Made by a program: the position numbers and the translations under genes | The notes under the pieces: model-generated | The model's database searches: none | What the model was told of the DNA's origin: nothing | Seen by the model: only the letters and a program-made list of their open reading frames with translations | Assembly: GCA_001768235.1 (NCBI GenBank) | Contig: MENK01000017.1 | Location: 1 to 64,000 of the forward strand | Direction: 5' to 3' | Length of the DNA: 64,000 nt | Origin: Bacteroidetes bacterium GWB2_32_14 | GTDB taxonomy: Bacteria; Bacteroidota; Bacteroidia; Bacteroidales; UBA12077 | Part shown: positions 1 to 9,725 of the stretch, one piece after another | Numbering within the stretch: the stretch's first letter is position 1 | Layout of the letters: every line of letters begins with the position of its first letter

Positions 1-118
1 CTTCTTCTGTTTGCAATGAGTCATAAACTTCAGCGTCTTTTTGACACGAGTTAACTAAAAGCAGAATTCCTAAAACAACAGCGACAGAAACTGATGTGTT
101 AAATAAAAACTTTTTCAT
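1..118 (-). CDS. Putative lipoprotein, N-terminal part only (cut by window edge)
   Basis: An open frame runs from an ATG at 118 to the left window edge on the minus strand (39 codons). The translation starts MKKFLFNTSVSVAVVLGILL and continues to a lipobox (LVNSC, Cys about residue 25). This is a typical lipoprotein signal peptide, followed by a polar mature start (QKDAEVYD). The product should be lipid-anchored in the envelope. Nothing beyond the signal can be assigned because the rest of the gene lies outside the window. It is divergent from the AlbA_2 gene at 498. Confidence 0.7.
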   Translation of the reverse strand, partial: MKKFLFNTSVSVAVVLGILLLVNSCQKDAEVYDSLQTEE

Positions 119-497
119 TTGAGTAATAATTTAAAGGTTAATAAAAAGATTTAAAGTGATAACTAAGTAAAATCAAATTTTTGAATGATCAAAGCCTAAA
201 ATATAAGGATAAACAGACACGAATATCTTATTATAAATCAAATTTAGAAGTTTCAAAAGGTATGTAATTTGTTTAAAATCATTATAAATTAGACAGTTAT
301 CGATATTCGATAAACAATTTTTTTAAAAAAGGAAAATATTTCGCATTATCGTTTAACAATAAAAGTTATACGCGAAACAAAACAATGATTTATTAAAATT
401 AATTTAAACATTCCTTCGTTTACTATTTTTAAAAAGAAATAGATTTATTTTTATTTTGAACTCGTGTTATTTACAAAAAGAGATTTAATTTTAGTAA
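119..497. other. AT-rich intergenic region between divergent genes
   Basis: About 380 bp of very AT-rich DNA separate the divergent lipoprotein gene and the gene at 498. It presumably holds both promoters. I see no open frame of note, no hairpin with a T-run and no clean TAnnTTTG element. Confidence 0.5.
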
Positions 498-1154
498 ATG
501 AAATTTGAAAGCGCCGTGATGAATGAACATGTTATTAACCTGATCCGACAAGGAGAACACCAGAGACTTGATTTTAAACATTCAATAACTGATTCAAAAA
601 AGATTGCACGTTCACTGGTTGCTTTTGCAAATACCGATGGAGGTAAATTATTGGTTGGCGTAAAAGATAATGGAGTTATTGCAGGTGTTCGCGATGATGA
701 AGAGTTTTACATGGTTCAGGCTGCAGCCCAGCTGTATTGTAAACCTCCAATGAATTTTGATTCAAAAATCTGGGAAATAAACGGGAAATCAGTTCTTGAA
801 ATTACAATAGCCAAGAGTGAAAACAGTGTTTATTCTGCTCCAAACAAAGACGGTAAATGGATGGTTTACATCCGGGTAAACGATCAGAATTTTACTGCAA
901 ACAGTATTCTATTAAGAGTGTGGGAAAAGAAAAAGAGCAAAAAAGGAGTCCTGATTCGTTATTCCGATATTGAAAAACTTCTTTTCGATTATCTCCTTGA
1001 AAATAAAACAATTACTTTTTCGAAGTTTAAAAAAATGGCGAAAATATCAAAATATAAAGCCGAAAAAATCCTGATAAACCTTGTTGTTCTTGATTTGGTT
1101 GAGATTATATTTACCGAGAACCAGATATTTTATAAAGCTACAGATAAACTGTAA
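498..1154 (+). CDS. AlbA_2 (Schlafen-type) putative nucleic-acid-binding protein
   Basis: This 218-residue cytoplasmic protein carries an AlbA_2/Schlafen-like domain over roughly residues 10-135. Family hallmarks are an N-terminal E-x-x-x-L-D-F-K stretch (EHQRLDFKHS), the ALVAFANTDGG-type segment (here VAFANTDGGKLLVGVKDNG) and the following GVRDDEE. Family members are annotated as transcriptional regulators or ATP-binding proteins, and the biochemical role is generally unproven. The C-terminal ~70 residues (ISKYKAEKILINLV) look like a winged-helix segment, which would fit a DNA-binding regulator. It stands alone, divergent from the lipoprotein gene. The start at 498 is used; a second ATG eight codons in is possible. 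Confidence 0.75.
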   Translation: MKFESAVMNEHVINLIRQGEHQRLDFKHSITDSKKIARSLVAFANTDGGKLLVGVKDNGVIAGVRDDEEFYMVQAAAQLYCKPPMNFDSKIWEINGKSVLEITIAKSENSVYSAPNKDGKWMVYIRVNDQNFTANSILLRVWEKKKSKKGVLIRYSDIEKLLFDYLLENKTITFSKFKKMAKISKYKAEKILINLVVLDLVEIIFTENQIFYKATDKL

Positions 1155-1299
1155 TTTCTTTTTTTGAAATTATCTGAAAAACAAATTCATAATTAAAACA
1201 AATGTCAAATTATTGAATAAAATAATTTTGTTTTACTGATCGTTTTTATATTTTTAAGCCAGAAAAAAGAAAACTAATCCTTAACTAAAAAAGTTAATT

Positions 1300-2283
1300 A
1301 TGATGAAATTAAATTTATTTAAAAAAGCAGCTTTGGGGATGTTATTATTTACCGGATTAACTGCTACATTAAATGCACAAACTGTTAACGATGCCCTGGC
1401 AGCGTTTAATAAAGGAATAGAGTTGTCGCAAACAGACAAATTTGATGAAGCAATAGCATCTTTTACAAGCGCTATTGATATTTTTAATCAAACCGAACCT
1501 GAAAATGAAACTAAGGCAAAAGCTCAGGAACAGATTGTAGTGGTTCAGTACAAAAAAGCAAGTGGGTTATTAAAAGAAAAAAAATATGATGATTGTATTG
1601 CTGCATTTGATAAATTGGTTGAGTATTCAACATCATTTAACAATGAGAAATATCTGAAAAGAGCAAATAGTGCAATACCAAAAATACATTATGCAAAAGG
1701 GAAAGATTTGTATGATACCAAACAATATGATGAGGCATTAGGATCGTTAAATAAATCTATAGAGCTTGATCCAAATTATCCAATGGCATATGTCAGGAAA
1801 GCGCAGGTTTTTGAAGATAAGAATGATGCTGAATCCTTTAAACAAGTTATTGATTTGGCAATTGAAGTATCTATTCAATCAAACGATTTAAAATCTGAAG
1901 AAACGGCCAAACAGATTGCCGGAAATTTCTTTTTACGAAGCGGGGCTGATGCATTTAAAGCAGAGAAATATAGTAATGCCGCTACTTATTTTAATTCGGT
2001 TTTAGAATATAAAGAAGGCGATACCGATATTTATTATCAATTGGCTGCAATCTATAATAAATTATCAAAATGGGATGAAGCAATTACCGCAGCAAATAAA
2101 TCGTTAGAATTATTTAAAGAACAGGGAACCACAAAAGATGCCCGGATATATTTCGAATTAGGAAATGCATATGTTGGAAAAGCAGATAATGCTGCTGCTT
2201 GCGATGCATATAAAAAAGCAAATAAAGGAGATTATGCTGCTGCATCAAAATACCAGATTGAACAGGTATTAAAATGTCAATAA
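1300..2283 (+). CDS. Secreted/periplasmic TPR-repeat protein
   Basis: The 327-residue product begins with a signal peptide (hydrophobic stretch MLLFTGLTATLNAQ, probable cleavage after NAQ near residue 27). Several tetratricopeptide repeats follow: FNKGIELSQTDKFDEAIASF, a repeat near 130-160 (AKGKDLYDTKQYDEALGSLN with SIELDPNYPMAYVRKA) and others near 205-275. Such proteins are usually scaffolds in the periplasm or outer membrane; no partner is suggested by the neighbourhood. It is a single-gene unit ending in a clear terminator. ATG ATG at 1300/1303 leaves a one-codon ambiguity in the start. Confidence 0.8.
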   Translation: MMKLNLFKKAALGMLLFTGLTATLNAQTVNDALAAFNKGIELSQTDKFDEAIASFTSAIDIFNQTEPENETKAKAQEQIVVVQYKKASGLLKEKKYDDCIAAFDKLVEYSTSFNNEKYLKRANSAIPKIHYAKGKDLYDTKQYDEALGSLNKSIELDPNYPMAYVRKAQVFEDKNDAESFKQVIDLAIEVSIQSNDLKSEETAKQIAGNFFLRSGADAFKAEKYSNAATYFNSVLEYKEGDTDIYYQLAAIYNKLSKWDEAITAANKSLELFKEQGTTKDARIYFELGNAYVGKADNAAACDAYKKANKGDYAAASKYQIEQVLKCQ

Positions 2284-2303
2284 AAAATTCACTATATATT
2301 TTT

Positions 2304-2328
2304 AAGGTGGTTTCAGCCACCTTTTTTT
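2304..2328 (+). terminator. Rho-independent terminator of the TPR gene
   Basis: A 7-bp stem AAGGTGG / CCACCTT with a 6-nt loop is followed directly by a T-run, 20 bp after the stop codon of the TPR gene. Confidence 0.8.
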
Positions 2329-2434
2329 ATTTTTAAAATTACAGAATAAGTTCAACTAAATTATCAGGCCAAATTAGGGGTTTAAAATGGCTTTATTTGC
2401 CTTTTCGACAATAAAACCACCAATGGCTCAAAAT

Positions 2435-2465
2435 AAAAAAACGCTTGAAATTTCAGGCGTTTTTT
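2435..2465 (-). terminator. Bidirectional-looking terminator downstream of the receptor array
   Basis: An almost loop-less palindrome (ACGCTTGAAA / TTTCAGGCGT with one G-T pair) is flanked by an A-run on the left and a T-run on the right. It can therefore terminate transcription from either strand. It sits just beyond the 3' end of the minus-strand receptor gene that stops at 2487. Confidence 0.75.
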
Positions 2466-2486
2466 AGATTCCGGAGATGTTAAACA

Positions 2487-4796
2487 TTACTTTTTCTGAA
2501 AATCGGTAATGTTATTTGATATTTTCAGTATTTTATAAATTTCTCCCTCGGTATTTCGAATCGGGGTATATGTTTCTGCAAAAACAAACTGTTTATTGTG
2601 AATGTTTACTGTTGATGTTTCTTTACGAACTTTTCCTGAGCGTAAGTCTTTCCAGAATTTATCATAATCGGTTTGTTGCTGATCGGTAAATTCCATATTC
2701 CCGGAATGGTGAGTACCTAAAACTTCCTGCCTGTTAACGCCAAGCAAATTTAAATAGTTGTCATTTACATTTTGTATGTAACCATCGATGTCATACTCGA
2801 CAACAAAACTTGAAATATTGAGAGCTTCAATCAATCCTTCCATTTCTGCGCTTTTGCGGGCCGATTCTTCCTGGGTAGCTTGTAGTTCCTCCATGTTCTG
2901 ACGGACTTCTTCTTCCTGGGCAGCCATTTCTTCGGCTTGTTGCTGCGAACGTTCTAAAAGCTCGCTGGTACGAATATTTATTCTCACTGATGATAATGTT
3001 GCTGCAATACTTTCTGCCAGTTTTTCAACAAACTCAACTTCATGTTTTTCGAAAATGTTGAATGATGCAATTTCCAAAACTCCCAGAACTGTTTCTTCCA
3101 GTTTAAGAGGGACAATAAGCAGGCTGTTGGGATTAGCTCCGCCTAAACCAGAAGTAATTTCAATATAATCCTGCGGCAAGGATGTTAAAAAGATTGTTTT
3201 CTTTTCCAGGGCGCAGGTTCCGACCAGTCCTTCGCCCAGTTCAATTCGCTTCTGCAAGAACTTGCGCCTGTCGTATGCAAATGCAGAAAGCATTGATAAT
3301 TGAATATTTTCTTTATCGCCGTCATTTAATATAAATATCCCGCCCTGGTTGGCATTCAGGTAATTTACAAGGTTCATAATTATTTCTGTTGCCAGTATTT
3401 CCAGGTTGTCATTATTCAGGCGGAGGATATCCGCAAATTTAGCCAGCCCTTCGTTTGCCCAACGTCGTTTCTCGTCTTCAACTTTTCGCTTTTCTTCTTC
3501 TTCTTTTGCCTTTATAAGGCTGTTTCTCATCTCGATAAGTGATTTTCCCAATACATCCTCGTTGCTTAATAATGAGAATTCATAACTTAACTCGCCTTTG
3601 CCAATATGATTTGCAAACTCGACTTTTTTATTTAGCCCGTCGATAGAGCTATTTAAAGCGTTTGCCATTTCTTCAATTTCGTCGCCTGAATTCATGTTAA
3701 GGCGCATTTTTTCATCAATATGGCCTCTTGAAAGTAAATTAAGCAATTGAGTGATTTTTGTTATTGGATTGGTAATATTTCTGCCAATATAGTGAATTAC
3801 CAAAATCATTACGAAGATACCAGCAAGTCCGACAAGTAAAGAAATCCTGAAGTTTCTGGCTGCTTTGCTCATAATATTTGAAACCGGAACGGAAATAGCG
3901 ATTGACCATGGAGTTTGTGTATTACCAACAAAAATTGGAGCAAAGGAATAATACGTTTCAACTCCTTTTGAATTTTTATTTATGTAATTAAAACTTTCTC
4001 CGTCTTTAATTTTTTGAGGGATATTAAATTTCTTCACATCATCGGGGTAAACATCTTCGATTTTCTGATTTAAAAGCCCCATGTCGGGATGGCCGGAAAT
4101 AACTCCTTTATTTGAAATTAAAAAAGCCACGCTTCCTTCGAAGGGTTTAATTTTTTCAACGATTTTCTGAAATTGTATTAAGGTTATATCAAAAGCAATA
4201 ACACCAATAAATCGTCCATTTTCAACCATTGGAGCCTTAAGGCTTGCCATAAGCAATGTTTCTTGTTTTGATGTTGTAACTGCATCAAGGTAAGGTTCTG
4301 AAATAGATGGAACTAAAATAGCTTTTGTTTCGGTATATAATGGAGGGTCGCCGGTCATGCTTCTGTATTCAATACTGTTTTTTATTGAGCTGCCTTCTCT
4401 CCAAAAAGTATGGCAAATACGCCCATAGGGTTTGTCGTAATTTTTATCAATAGCACCAAGTTCCCAGCTGTCCCAAAGGCCATATACATTGGGATTGTTT
4501 TTAAATACATTCGAGTACATTCTATGTACTATATCCTGCCATTGGTCTTTTGGAAATTCTTTATACAAATAAAAGGCATCTGCAAGAGTTCTCACCACGC
4601 CAAAATCGGCATCGAGCTGAGCTTTAATATTTTTTGCTGCTTCCAACACATGCCGGTTGGTAATTTCTGTTGCATCATTATATGCCATTTTTCGGGCATT
4701 TAAACTAACATACCCTATAGCAATAACATAGATTATAATACTTGATGAAATAATAAAAAGTTGTATTTTTTGCTGGATTTTCAGTTTTAGCTTCAT
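2487..4796 (-). CDS. Cache-HAMP-GAF-PAS membrane receptor, no output domain (copy 1)
   Basis: The product is a 769-residue inner-membrane sensor. Order: short basic N-terminus, TM1 (~12-31), periplasmic double-Cache region (~35-315, including WDSWELGAIDKNYDKPYGR), TM2 (~317-338), HAMP (~339-395), cytoplasmic GAF domain (~460-610), a coiled coil with EEMAAQEEEVRQNMEELQAT (~620-650) and a C-terminal PAS domain (~655-765). There is no histidine kinase, GGDEF, phosphatase or methyl-accepting signalling domain after the PAS, so output must pass through a partner. It is the last of three tandem paralogues on this strand and is strongly similar to the other two. Ligand is unknown; dCache domains usually bind small organic molecules. 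Confidence 0.8.
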   Translation of the reverse strand: MKLKLKIQQKIQLFIISSSIIIYVIAIGYVSLNARKMAYNDATEITNRHVLEAAKNIKAQLDADFGVVRTLADAFYLYKEFPKDQWQDIVHRMYSNVFKNNPNVYGLWDSWELGAIDKNYDKPYGRICHTFWREGSSIKNSIEYRSMTGDPPLYTETKAILVPSISEPYLDAVTTSKQETLLMASLKAPMVENGRFIGVIAFDITLIQFQKIVEKIKPFEGSVAFLISNKGVISGHPDMGLLNQKIEDVYPDDVKKFNIPQKIKDGESFNYINKNSKGVETYYSFAPIFVGNTQTPWSIAISVPVSNIMSKAARNFRISLLVGLAGIFVMILVIHYIGRNITNPITKITQLLNLLSRGHIDEKMRLNMNSGDEIEEMANALNSSIDGLNKKVEFANHIGKGELSYEFSLLSNEDVLGKSLIEMRNSLIKAKEEEEKRKVEDEKRRWANEGLAKFADILRLNNDNLEILATEIIMNLVNYLNANQGGIFILNDGDKENIQLSMLSAFAYDRRKFLQKRIELGEGLVGTCALEKKTIFLTSLPQDYIEITSGLGGANPNSLLIVPLKLEETVLGVLEIASFNIFEKHEVEFVEKLAESIAATLSSVRINIRTSELLERSQQQAEEMAAQEEEVRQNMEELQATQEESARKSAEMEGLIEALNISSFVVEYDIDGYIQNVNDNYLNLLGVNRQEVLGTHHSGNMEFTDQQQTDYDKFWKDLRSGKVRKETSTVNIHNKQFVFAETYTPIRNTEGEIYKILKISNNITDFQKK

Positions 4797-4835
4797 AGCT
4801 TTTAAATTTTTTCTTTTTAAAGAATAAATCTTTAA

Positions 4836-7142
4836 TTATTTAAAATCTGATAATTCGTTTGATATTTTTAAAATCTTGGTAACATTTCCATATTCATCGA
4901 ATAACGGGGTATATGTTTCGAAAAAATTGTATGTTTTGCCGTTTACAATTGCTTTAGTTCTTTCCTTACGGATATGCCCCAGGCGTAAATCTGTCCAAAA
5001 TTTGGTATATTCTGTTTTTTGAGTATCATCAAATTCCATTTTGTCGGAATGATGAACACCAATAACATCGGAACGTTTAAGATCTAATATATTGAGGTAA
5101 TTATCATTTACTTTGGTAATATACCCGTCGAGGTCGTATTCAATAACATAACTGGATTGGTCTAGTGCACTAATGAGGCTTTCCATTTCGGCATTTTTAC
5201 GGGATGCTTCTTCTTGTGTAGCCTGTAATTCTTCCATATTCTGGCGCATTTCTTCTTCCTGGGCAGCCATTTCTTCTGATTGTTGCTGAAATTTTTCCAG
5301 AAGTTCGTTGGTCTTTATATTTATCTGTACAGATGAAAGGCTTGATGCAATGTTTTGAGCCACTTTCTCTACAAATTCTATCTGGTAATCTTCGAACTTT
5401 TTAAACGAAGCAATTTCTATAACACCATACACCTTTTCTTCAAGTTTTAAAGGCACAACCAACAAAGAATCAGGATTTGCCCCACCTAATCCGGATGTTA
5501 TCGAAATATATTCCTGGGGAATATCTGTCATATAAATAGTTTCCTTCTCAACAGCGCAAGTGCCAACAATTCCATCACCCATTTCTACTGTTTTTTCAAG
5601 AAACTTTTTAGTATCGTAAGCAAATGCAGAAATTAATTTGAGATAAACCGCATTTTTATCATCATCATTTAATATAAATAAACCGCCCTGGTTTGCATCA
5701 AGATAATAAACAAGGTTTTTAATTATTTCGTTTGAGAGGATATCCAGGTTATTGTTGTTTTGGCGAAGAATATCGGCAAATTTAGCCAGCCCCTCGTTAG
5801 TCCAACGGCGTTTTTCATCTTCAATTTTTCGTTTGTCTTCTTCTTCCCTGGCTTTAAGCAAACTATTCCTCATATTTATTAAAGCAAGCCCCAGTTCGTC
5901 ATCATCGCTTACAAGATTAAAATTATATTCAAGATTTCCTTCTCCAATATGGTTTGCAAAATCGGTTTTTTTGTTTAATTCGAGAATAGAAGTATTTAAT
6001 GCGTGATACATTTCTTCTATTTCGTCGCCACTGGTAACAGCCATGTTCATTTTTATACTTGTCTGGCCACGTGCAATTTTTTTAATAAATTCTGTAATTT
6101 TTTGTATGGGGTCGGAAATGTTTTTTGTAACTATGTAAATCACTGAACTTAATATAATTATGCCGATTATCCCCACGAGAATTGAAATCATGAAATTTTG
6201 GTCAGCCATGGCCATAATTGAATTAATTGGCACGGAAAGTCCCAGGTACCAAGAAGTTTCTGTGCGGCCAATTTTTATAGGAGCAAAAGCAACAAAGTGG
6301 GAGTTATCGTTTTTGTCTTTAATAATGATTGAAAAATGTTCGTTTTTTTCAATATTCTTCAGAAGATTAAACTTTTCGCCTGTCTTTAATTGAAATTCTG
6401 CTACCTGGTTAAGCAATTCTGTTTGCGGATGGCCTGCATATTTTCCTTCCTGGGTTAATAAAAAAGCAAATGTTCCGGGAAATTGTTCAATGTTAATTTT
6501 TTTGACCATATCCTGAAATTTTTCAAGAATAAGGTCAACACCGACCATTCCATGGTATTCGTTATTTATAATTACGGGTGATACAAGACTTGTCATTAGT
6601 TTAATGTCTTCCATATCGTCTGTATAGACATCAAAATAAATTGGCAAAACAAGTTCTTTTGCATGAGATTTAATATATGCATAAACAGCAGGATCTCCTT
6701 CGAGACTTCTGATGTCTTGTTTAAAATGAACAGCCCCGTTTATTCGTGAATAAACATTGGCAATACGGCCGGTAGGCCTATTCCATGTCGGATCAAATTT
6801 ATTTAATTCCCAGCTATCCCATAACTTGAAAAAGTCAGGATTATCGCGATAAACTTTATCGTACATGTTAATAAACAGGGGGTCCCATGTAGTGCGGGGC
6901 ATTTGATTGTATATGGAAAATGCTTTTGAAAGTGTACGTACCGCTGAAAAGTATTCGTTTATATCGGACTGAATTAAATATGCATTTTTTTCGGCATATG
7001 AATTTACCAGTTCTACCGAGTTATTATAAGCTGCTCTTTTTGCATTTATACTGATATAGCCTATTGCAATAACGTATATAGCTACAGAAAGGCTAATCAG
7101 GTATAACTGCATTTTGTTTTTTAAATTGAGCTTAATTTTCAT
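4836..7142 (-). CDS. Cache-HAMP-GAF-PAS membrane receptor, no output domain (copy 2)
   Basis: This 768-residue paralogue has the same architecture: TM1 (~12-31), periplasmic Cache region with WDSWELNKFDPTWNRPTGR, TM2 (~318-338), HAMP, GAF, coiled coil (EEMAAQEEEMRQNMEELQAT) and PAS. Its C-terminal PAS resembles copy 1 (HHSDKMEFDDTQ versus HHSGNMEFTDQQ), while the Cache portion is the most divergent of the three (for example EQFPGTFAFLLTQEGKYAGH). This fits a shared signalling module with diversified ligand recognition. It lies 39 bp upstream of copy 1 and is probably co-transcribed with it. No catalytic output domain is visible. Confidence 0.8.
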   Translation of the reverse strand: MKIKLNLKNKMQLYLISLSVAIYVIAIGYISINAKRAAYNNSVELVNSYAEKNAYLIQSDINEYFSAVRTLSKAFSIYNQMPRTTWDPLFINMYDKVYRDNPDFFKLWDSWELNKFDPTWNRPTGRIANVYSRINGAVHFKQDIRSLEGDPAVYAYIKSHAKELVLPIYFDVYTDDMEDIKLMTSLVSPVIINNEYHGMVGVDLILEKFQDMVKKINIEQFPGTFAFLLTQEGKYAGHPQTELLNQVAEFQLKTGEKFNLLKNIEKNEHFSIIIKDKNDNSHFVAFAPIKIGRTETSWYLGLSVPINSIMAMADQNFMISILVGIIGIIILSSVIYIVTKNISDPIQKITEFIKKIARGQTSIKMNMAVTSGDEIEEMYHALNTSILELNKKTDFANHIGEGNLEYNFNLVSDDDELGLALINMRNSLLKAREEEDKRKIEDEKRRWTNEGLAKFADILRQNNNNLDILSNEIIKNLVYYLDANQGGLFILNDDDKNAVYLKLISAFAYDTKKFLEKTVEMGDGIVGTCAVEKETIYMTDIPQEYISITSGLGGANPDSLLVVPLKLEEKVYGVIEIASFKKFEDYQIEFVEKVAQNIASSLSSVQINIKTNELLEKFQQQSEEMAAQEEEMRQNMEELQATQEEASRKNAEMESLISALDQSSYVIEYDLDGYITKVNDNYLNILDLKRSDVIGVHHSDKMEFDDTQKTEYTKFWTDLRLGHIRKERTKAIVNGKTYNFFETYTPLFDEYGNVTKILKISNELSDFK

Positions 7143-7243
7143 ATTTTACAGGTTTGTTAAAATTCAAATTTTTAATATTTTCTATTGCTCAAATGTAATT
7201 TTTCAAAATTAATTCTAATATTAAAAATCCAAGTTATTTATTT

Positions 7244-9541
7244 TTATTTATGTTCAGATGTATCAATAGCAAGTAAAAGAATCTTTTCTATCTCATCATC
7301 AATATAAACGGGGATGAAAGAAATAATACAATTAAGCATTTTCCCTGTTTTTGTTTTTAGTTTGGAATATTCCTGGTGAGTATTACCGGCCATTACATTA
7401 TTCCAGGTTTCCTGGAGTTTATTCTTATCGTTTTCAGCAAAAAAGGATTCTGCTTTTAACCCGGTTATTTCACTTACAGAATACCCCAGTTTTTGAGAAA
7501 ATAAACTATTCGCATAAAGAATATCGGAATTAAAGCTAAATTCAGCTTTTAATAAAAAGCGATCAACGGCTTCAAGAACTCCTTTAAATTCGGCTTCGCG
7601 TCGGGCCGATTCTTCCTGCGTGGCTTGCAGCTCTTCCATGTTTTGTCTCATTTCTTCTTCCTGGGCTGCCATTTCTTCGGATTGCTGTTGCGATTGTTCT
7701 AAAAGTTGTGATGTGCGAATATTAATTCGTACAGATTTTAACGTGGAAGCAATACTTTCGGCAACCTTTTCTATAAACTGAATTTCATGTTCTTCGAATT
7801 TATTAAACGATGCTATTTCAATAACACCCATAATTTCGTTTTCAATGAGTAATGGAATAAGCAATAGGCTGTTAGGGTTAGAACCGCCTAATCCGGATGT
7901 TATCTGAACATAGTTTTGAGGTATTTCAGTAATATAAATGGTTTCTTTTTCAACGGCACAGGTACCAACCAATCCTTCGCCAATCTTGATTTGTTTTTTA
8001 AGATGTTTTTTCCTGTCGTAAGCAAATGCTGCGAGTAATTCTAAAACCACATTTCCCTTATCCTGATCATTTTTTATGAATAACCCGCCCTGGTTTGCTT
8101 TGATATAGTATATAAGATTTTTAATAATTTCATTAGCCAATATATTTAAATCGTTGTTGTTTTGGCGTAATATTTCGGCGAATTTGGCTAATCCTTCGTT
8201 TGTCCAGCGGCGTTTTTCATCTTCGGTTTTTCGTTTTTCCTCTTCGTTGCGGGCCTTGAGTAAGCTATTTCTCATTTCTAACAGGGATTGGCCCAAAACA
8301 TCTTCCGGACTGAGTAATTCAAAATTCGTGTTTAATTCTCCGGCGCCAATTTGATTAGCAAATTCAACTTTTTTATTTAATCCTTCAATTGATAAGTTTA
8401 GCCCGTTAGCCATTTCTTCAATTTCATCGTGTGAATTTACTGTTACAACCATCTTTTTGTCGATATGCCCTTTTGATATCAGTTTAAGCAGATGGGTTAT
8501 GTTTGTAATAGGGTTCGTAATATTACGGCTAATGATATTAATAACAAGAACCAATATTAATAAACCAATAAAGCCAACAATAAGCGAAATTCTAAAGTTT
8601 CGGGTTGCTTTATACATAATTGTTTTAACAGGAACAGAAATTGCAATAGACCAGGGTGTGTCTGTATTAACAACGTTTATGGGAGCAAATGAAATATAAT
8701 GCTCCATCCCGGTAACATCATTTGTAATAAAATTAAAACTTTTTCCTTCTTTAATTTTCTCAGTAATTGAAAATTTCCCGTCTTCCCGGGGAAATAAATC
8801 AGCAATTTTTTTATTTAAAAGAGATTTATCGGAATGGCCTGTAATTATCCCCCCGTTAGATACCAGGAAAGCATAACTGCCATTGTATGGTTTTATTTTT
8901 TCTACCATTTTTTGAAAACGATCCAAGGTAATATCAACAGCGACAATACCAACGTATTTGCTTCCATCCATTATTGGAGCATTAATCGTTGTCATTAGAA
9001 ATTTTTCGGCTTTATTATCTGTAAAAACATCTTCGTATGGTTCCCATATTGACGGGGTTGTTCTTTTTTTAATCTCTGCATAAAGTACCGGATCGCCCTC
9101 CAGGCTTCGATATTCAAAATTATTTTTTATTATTTCTTTTTCTCTCCAGTATATAATTACGAAGCGGCCAGTAGGTTTATTGTAATTGGGATCAACAGCA
9201 TTTAATTCCCAACTATCCCAAATGCTGTAAATATGGGGTGCATTTTTAAAAATAGATCCATACATTTTTGTAACCAGGCTTTGCCATTTATCAATAGGCA
9301 TTTCTTTATAAGTAACAAAAGCTGTTGCCAGGGTATTCACCATTGATAAATCTGCATCGAGAGATGCTTTTATTTCGTTTGCAGATTTCTGAACAATTTG
9401 ATTCGTAACTTCAATGGCATCGGCATAAGCCATTTTTCTTGCATTTAAACTGATATAACCAATAGCTATTATGTAAATAATTATGGATGATGAAATAATA
9501 AACAGCTGAATTTTTTGGTTTATTTTAAGTTTAATTTTCAT
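7244..9541 (-). CDS. Cache-HAMP-GAF-PAS membrane receptor, no output domain (copy 3)
   Basis: This 765-residue paralogue is closest to copy 1 in the membrane and Cache region (MKIKLKINQKIQLFIISSSI against MKLKLKIQQKIQLFIISSSI). It shares the HAMP, GAF and the QEEEMRQNMEELQATQEE coiled coil. Its terminal PAS (after ~residue 645, RFLLKAEFSFNSDILYANSL) differs from the PAS of copies 1 and 2 and looks exchanged. The first gene of the array, it lies about 100 bp upstream of copy 2. Like the others it has no kinase or other enzymatic domain. The hybrid kinase at 10457-13321, on the same strand upstream, is one possible partner (inference). Confidence 0.8.
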   Translation of the reverse strand: MKIKLKINQKIQLFIISSSIIIYIIAIGYISLNARKMAYADAIEVTNQIVQKSANEIKASLDADLSMVNTLATAFVTYKEMPIDKWQSLVTKMYGSIFKNAPHIYSIWDSWELNAVDPNYNKPTGRFVIIYWREKEIIKNNFEYRSLEGDPVLYAEIKKRTTPSIWEPYEDVFTDNKAEKFLMTTINAPIMDGSKYVGIVAVDITLDRFQKMVEKIKPYNGSYAFLVSNGGIITGHSDKSLLNKKIADLFPREDGKFSITEKIKEGKSFNFITNDVTGMEHYISFAPINVVNTDTPWSIAISVPVKTIMYKATRNFRISLIVGFIGLLILVLVINIISRNITNPITNITHLLKLISKGHIDKKMVVTVNSHDEIEEMANGLNLSIEGLNKKVEFANQIGAGELNTNFELLSPEDVLGQSLLEMRNSLLKARNEEEKRKTEDEKRRWTNEGLAKFAEILRQNNNDLNILANEIIKNLIYYIKANQGGLFIKNDQDKGNVVLELLAAFAYDRKKHLKKQIKIGEGLVGTCAVEKETIYITEIPQNYVQITSGLGGSNPNSLLLIPLLIENEIMGVIEIASFNKFEEHEIQFIEKVAESIASTLKSVRINIRTSQLLEQSQQQSEEMAAQEEEMRQNMEELQATQEESARREAEFKGVLEAVDRFLLKAEFSFNSDILYANSLFSQKLGYSVSEITGLKAESFFAENDKNKLQETWNNVMAGNTHQEYSKLKTKTGKMLNCIISFIPVYIDDEIEKILLLAIDTSEHK

Positions 9542-9725
9542 ATCGTTTTTCTTTACTATTTATATTCAGGGAGTGTTTAAATATGTAGTGTTTAAATCAT
9601 TTTAAACAGGCTAAAATAATAAATCGGGATTAATTCTATAAACAAAATCAGTATTAATTAACTTCTAAACTTACATTTTTTTGTGTAAAAATCAAATTTA
9701 TGAATATCAATTATTCGTATAATTT

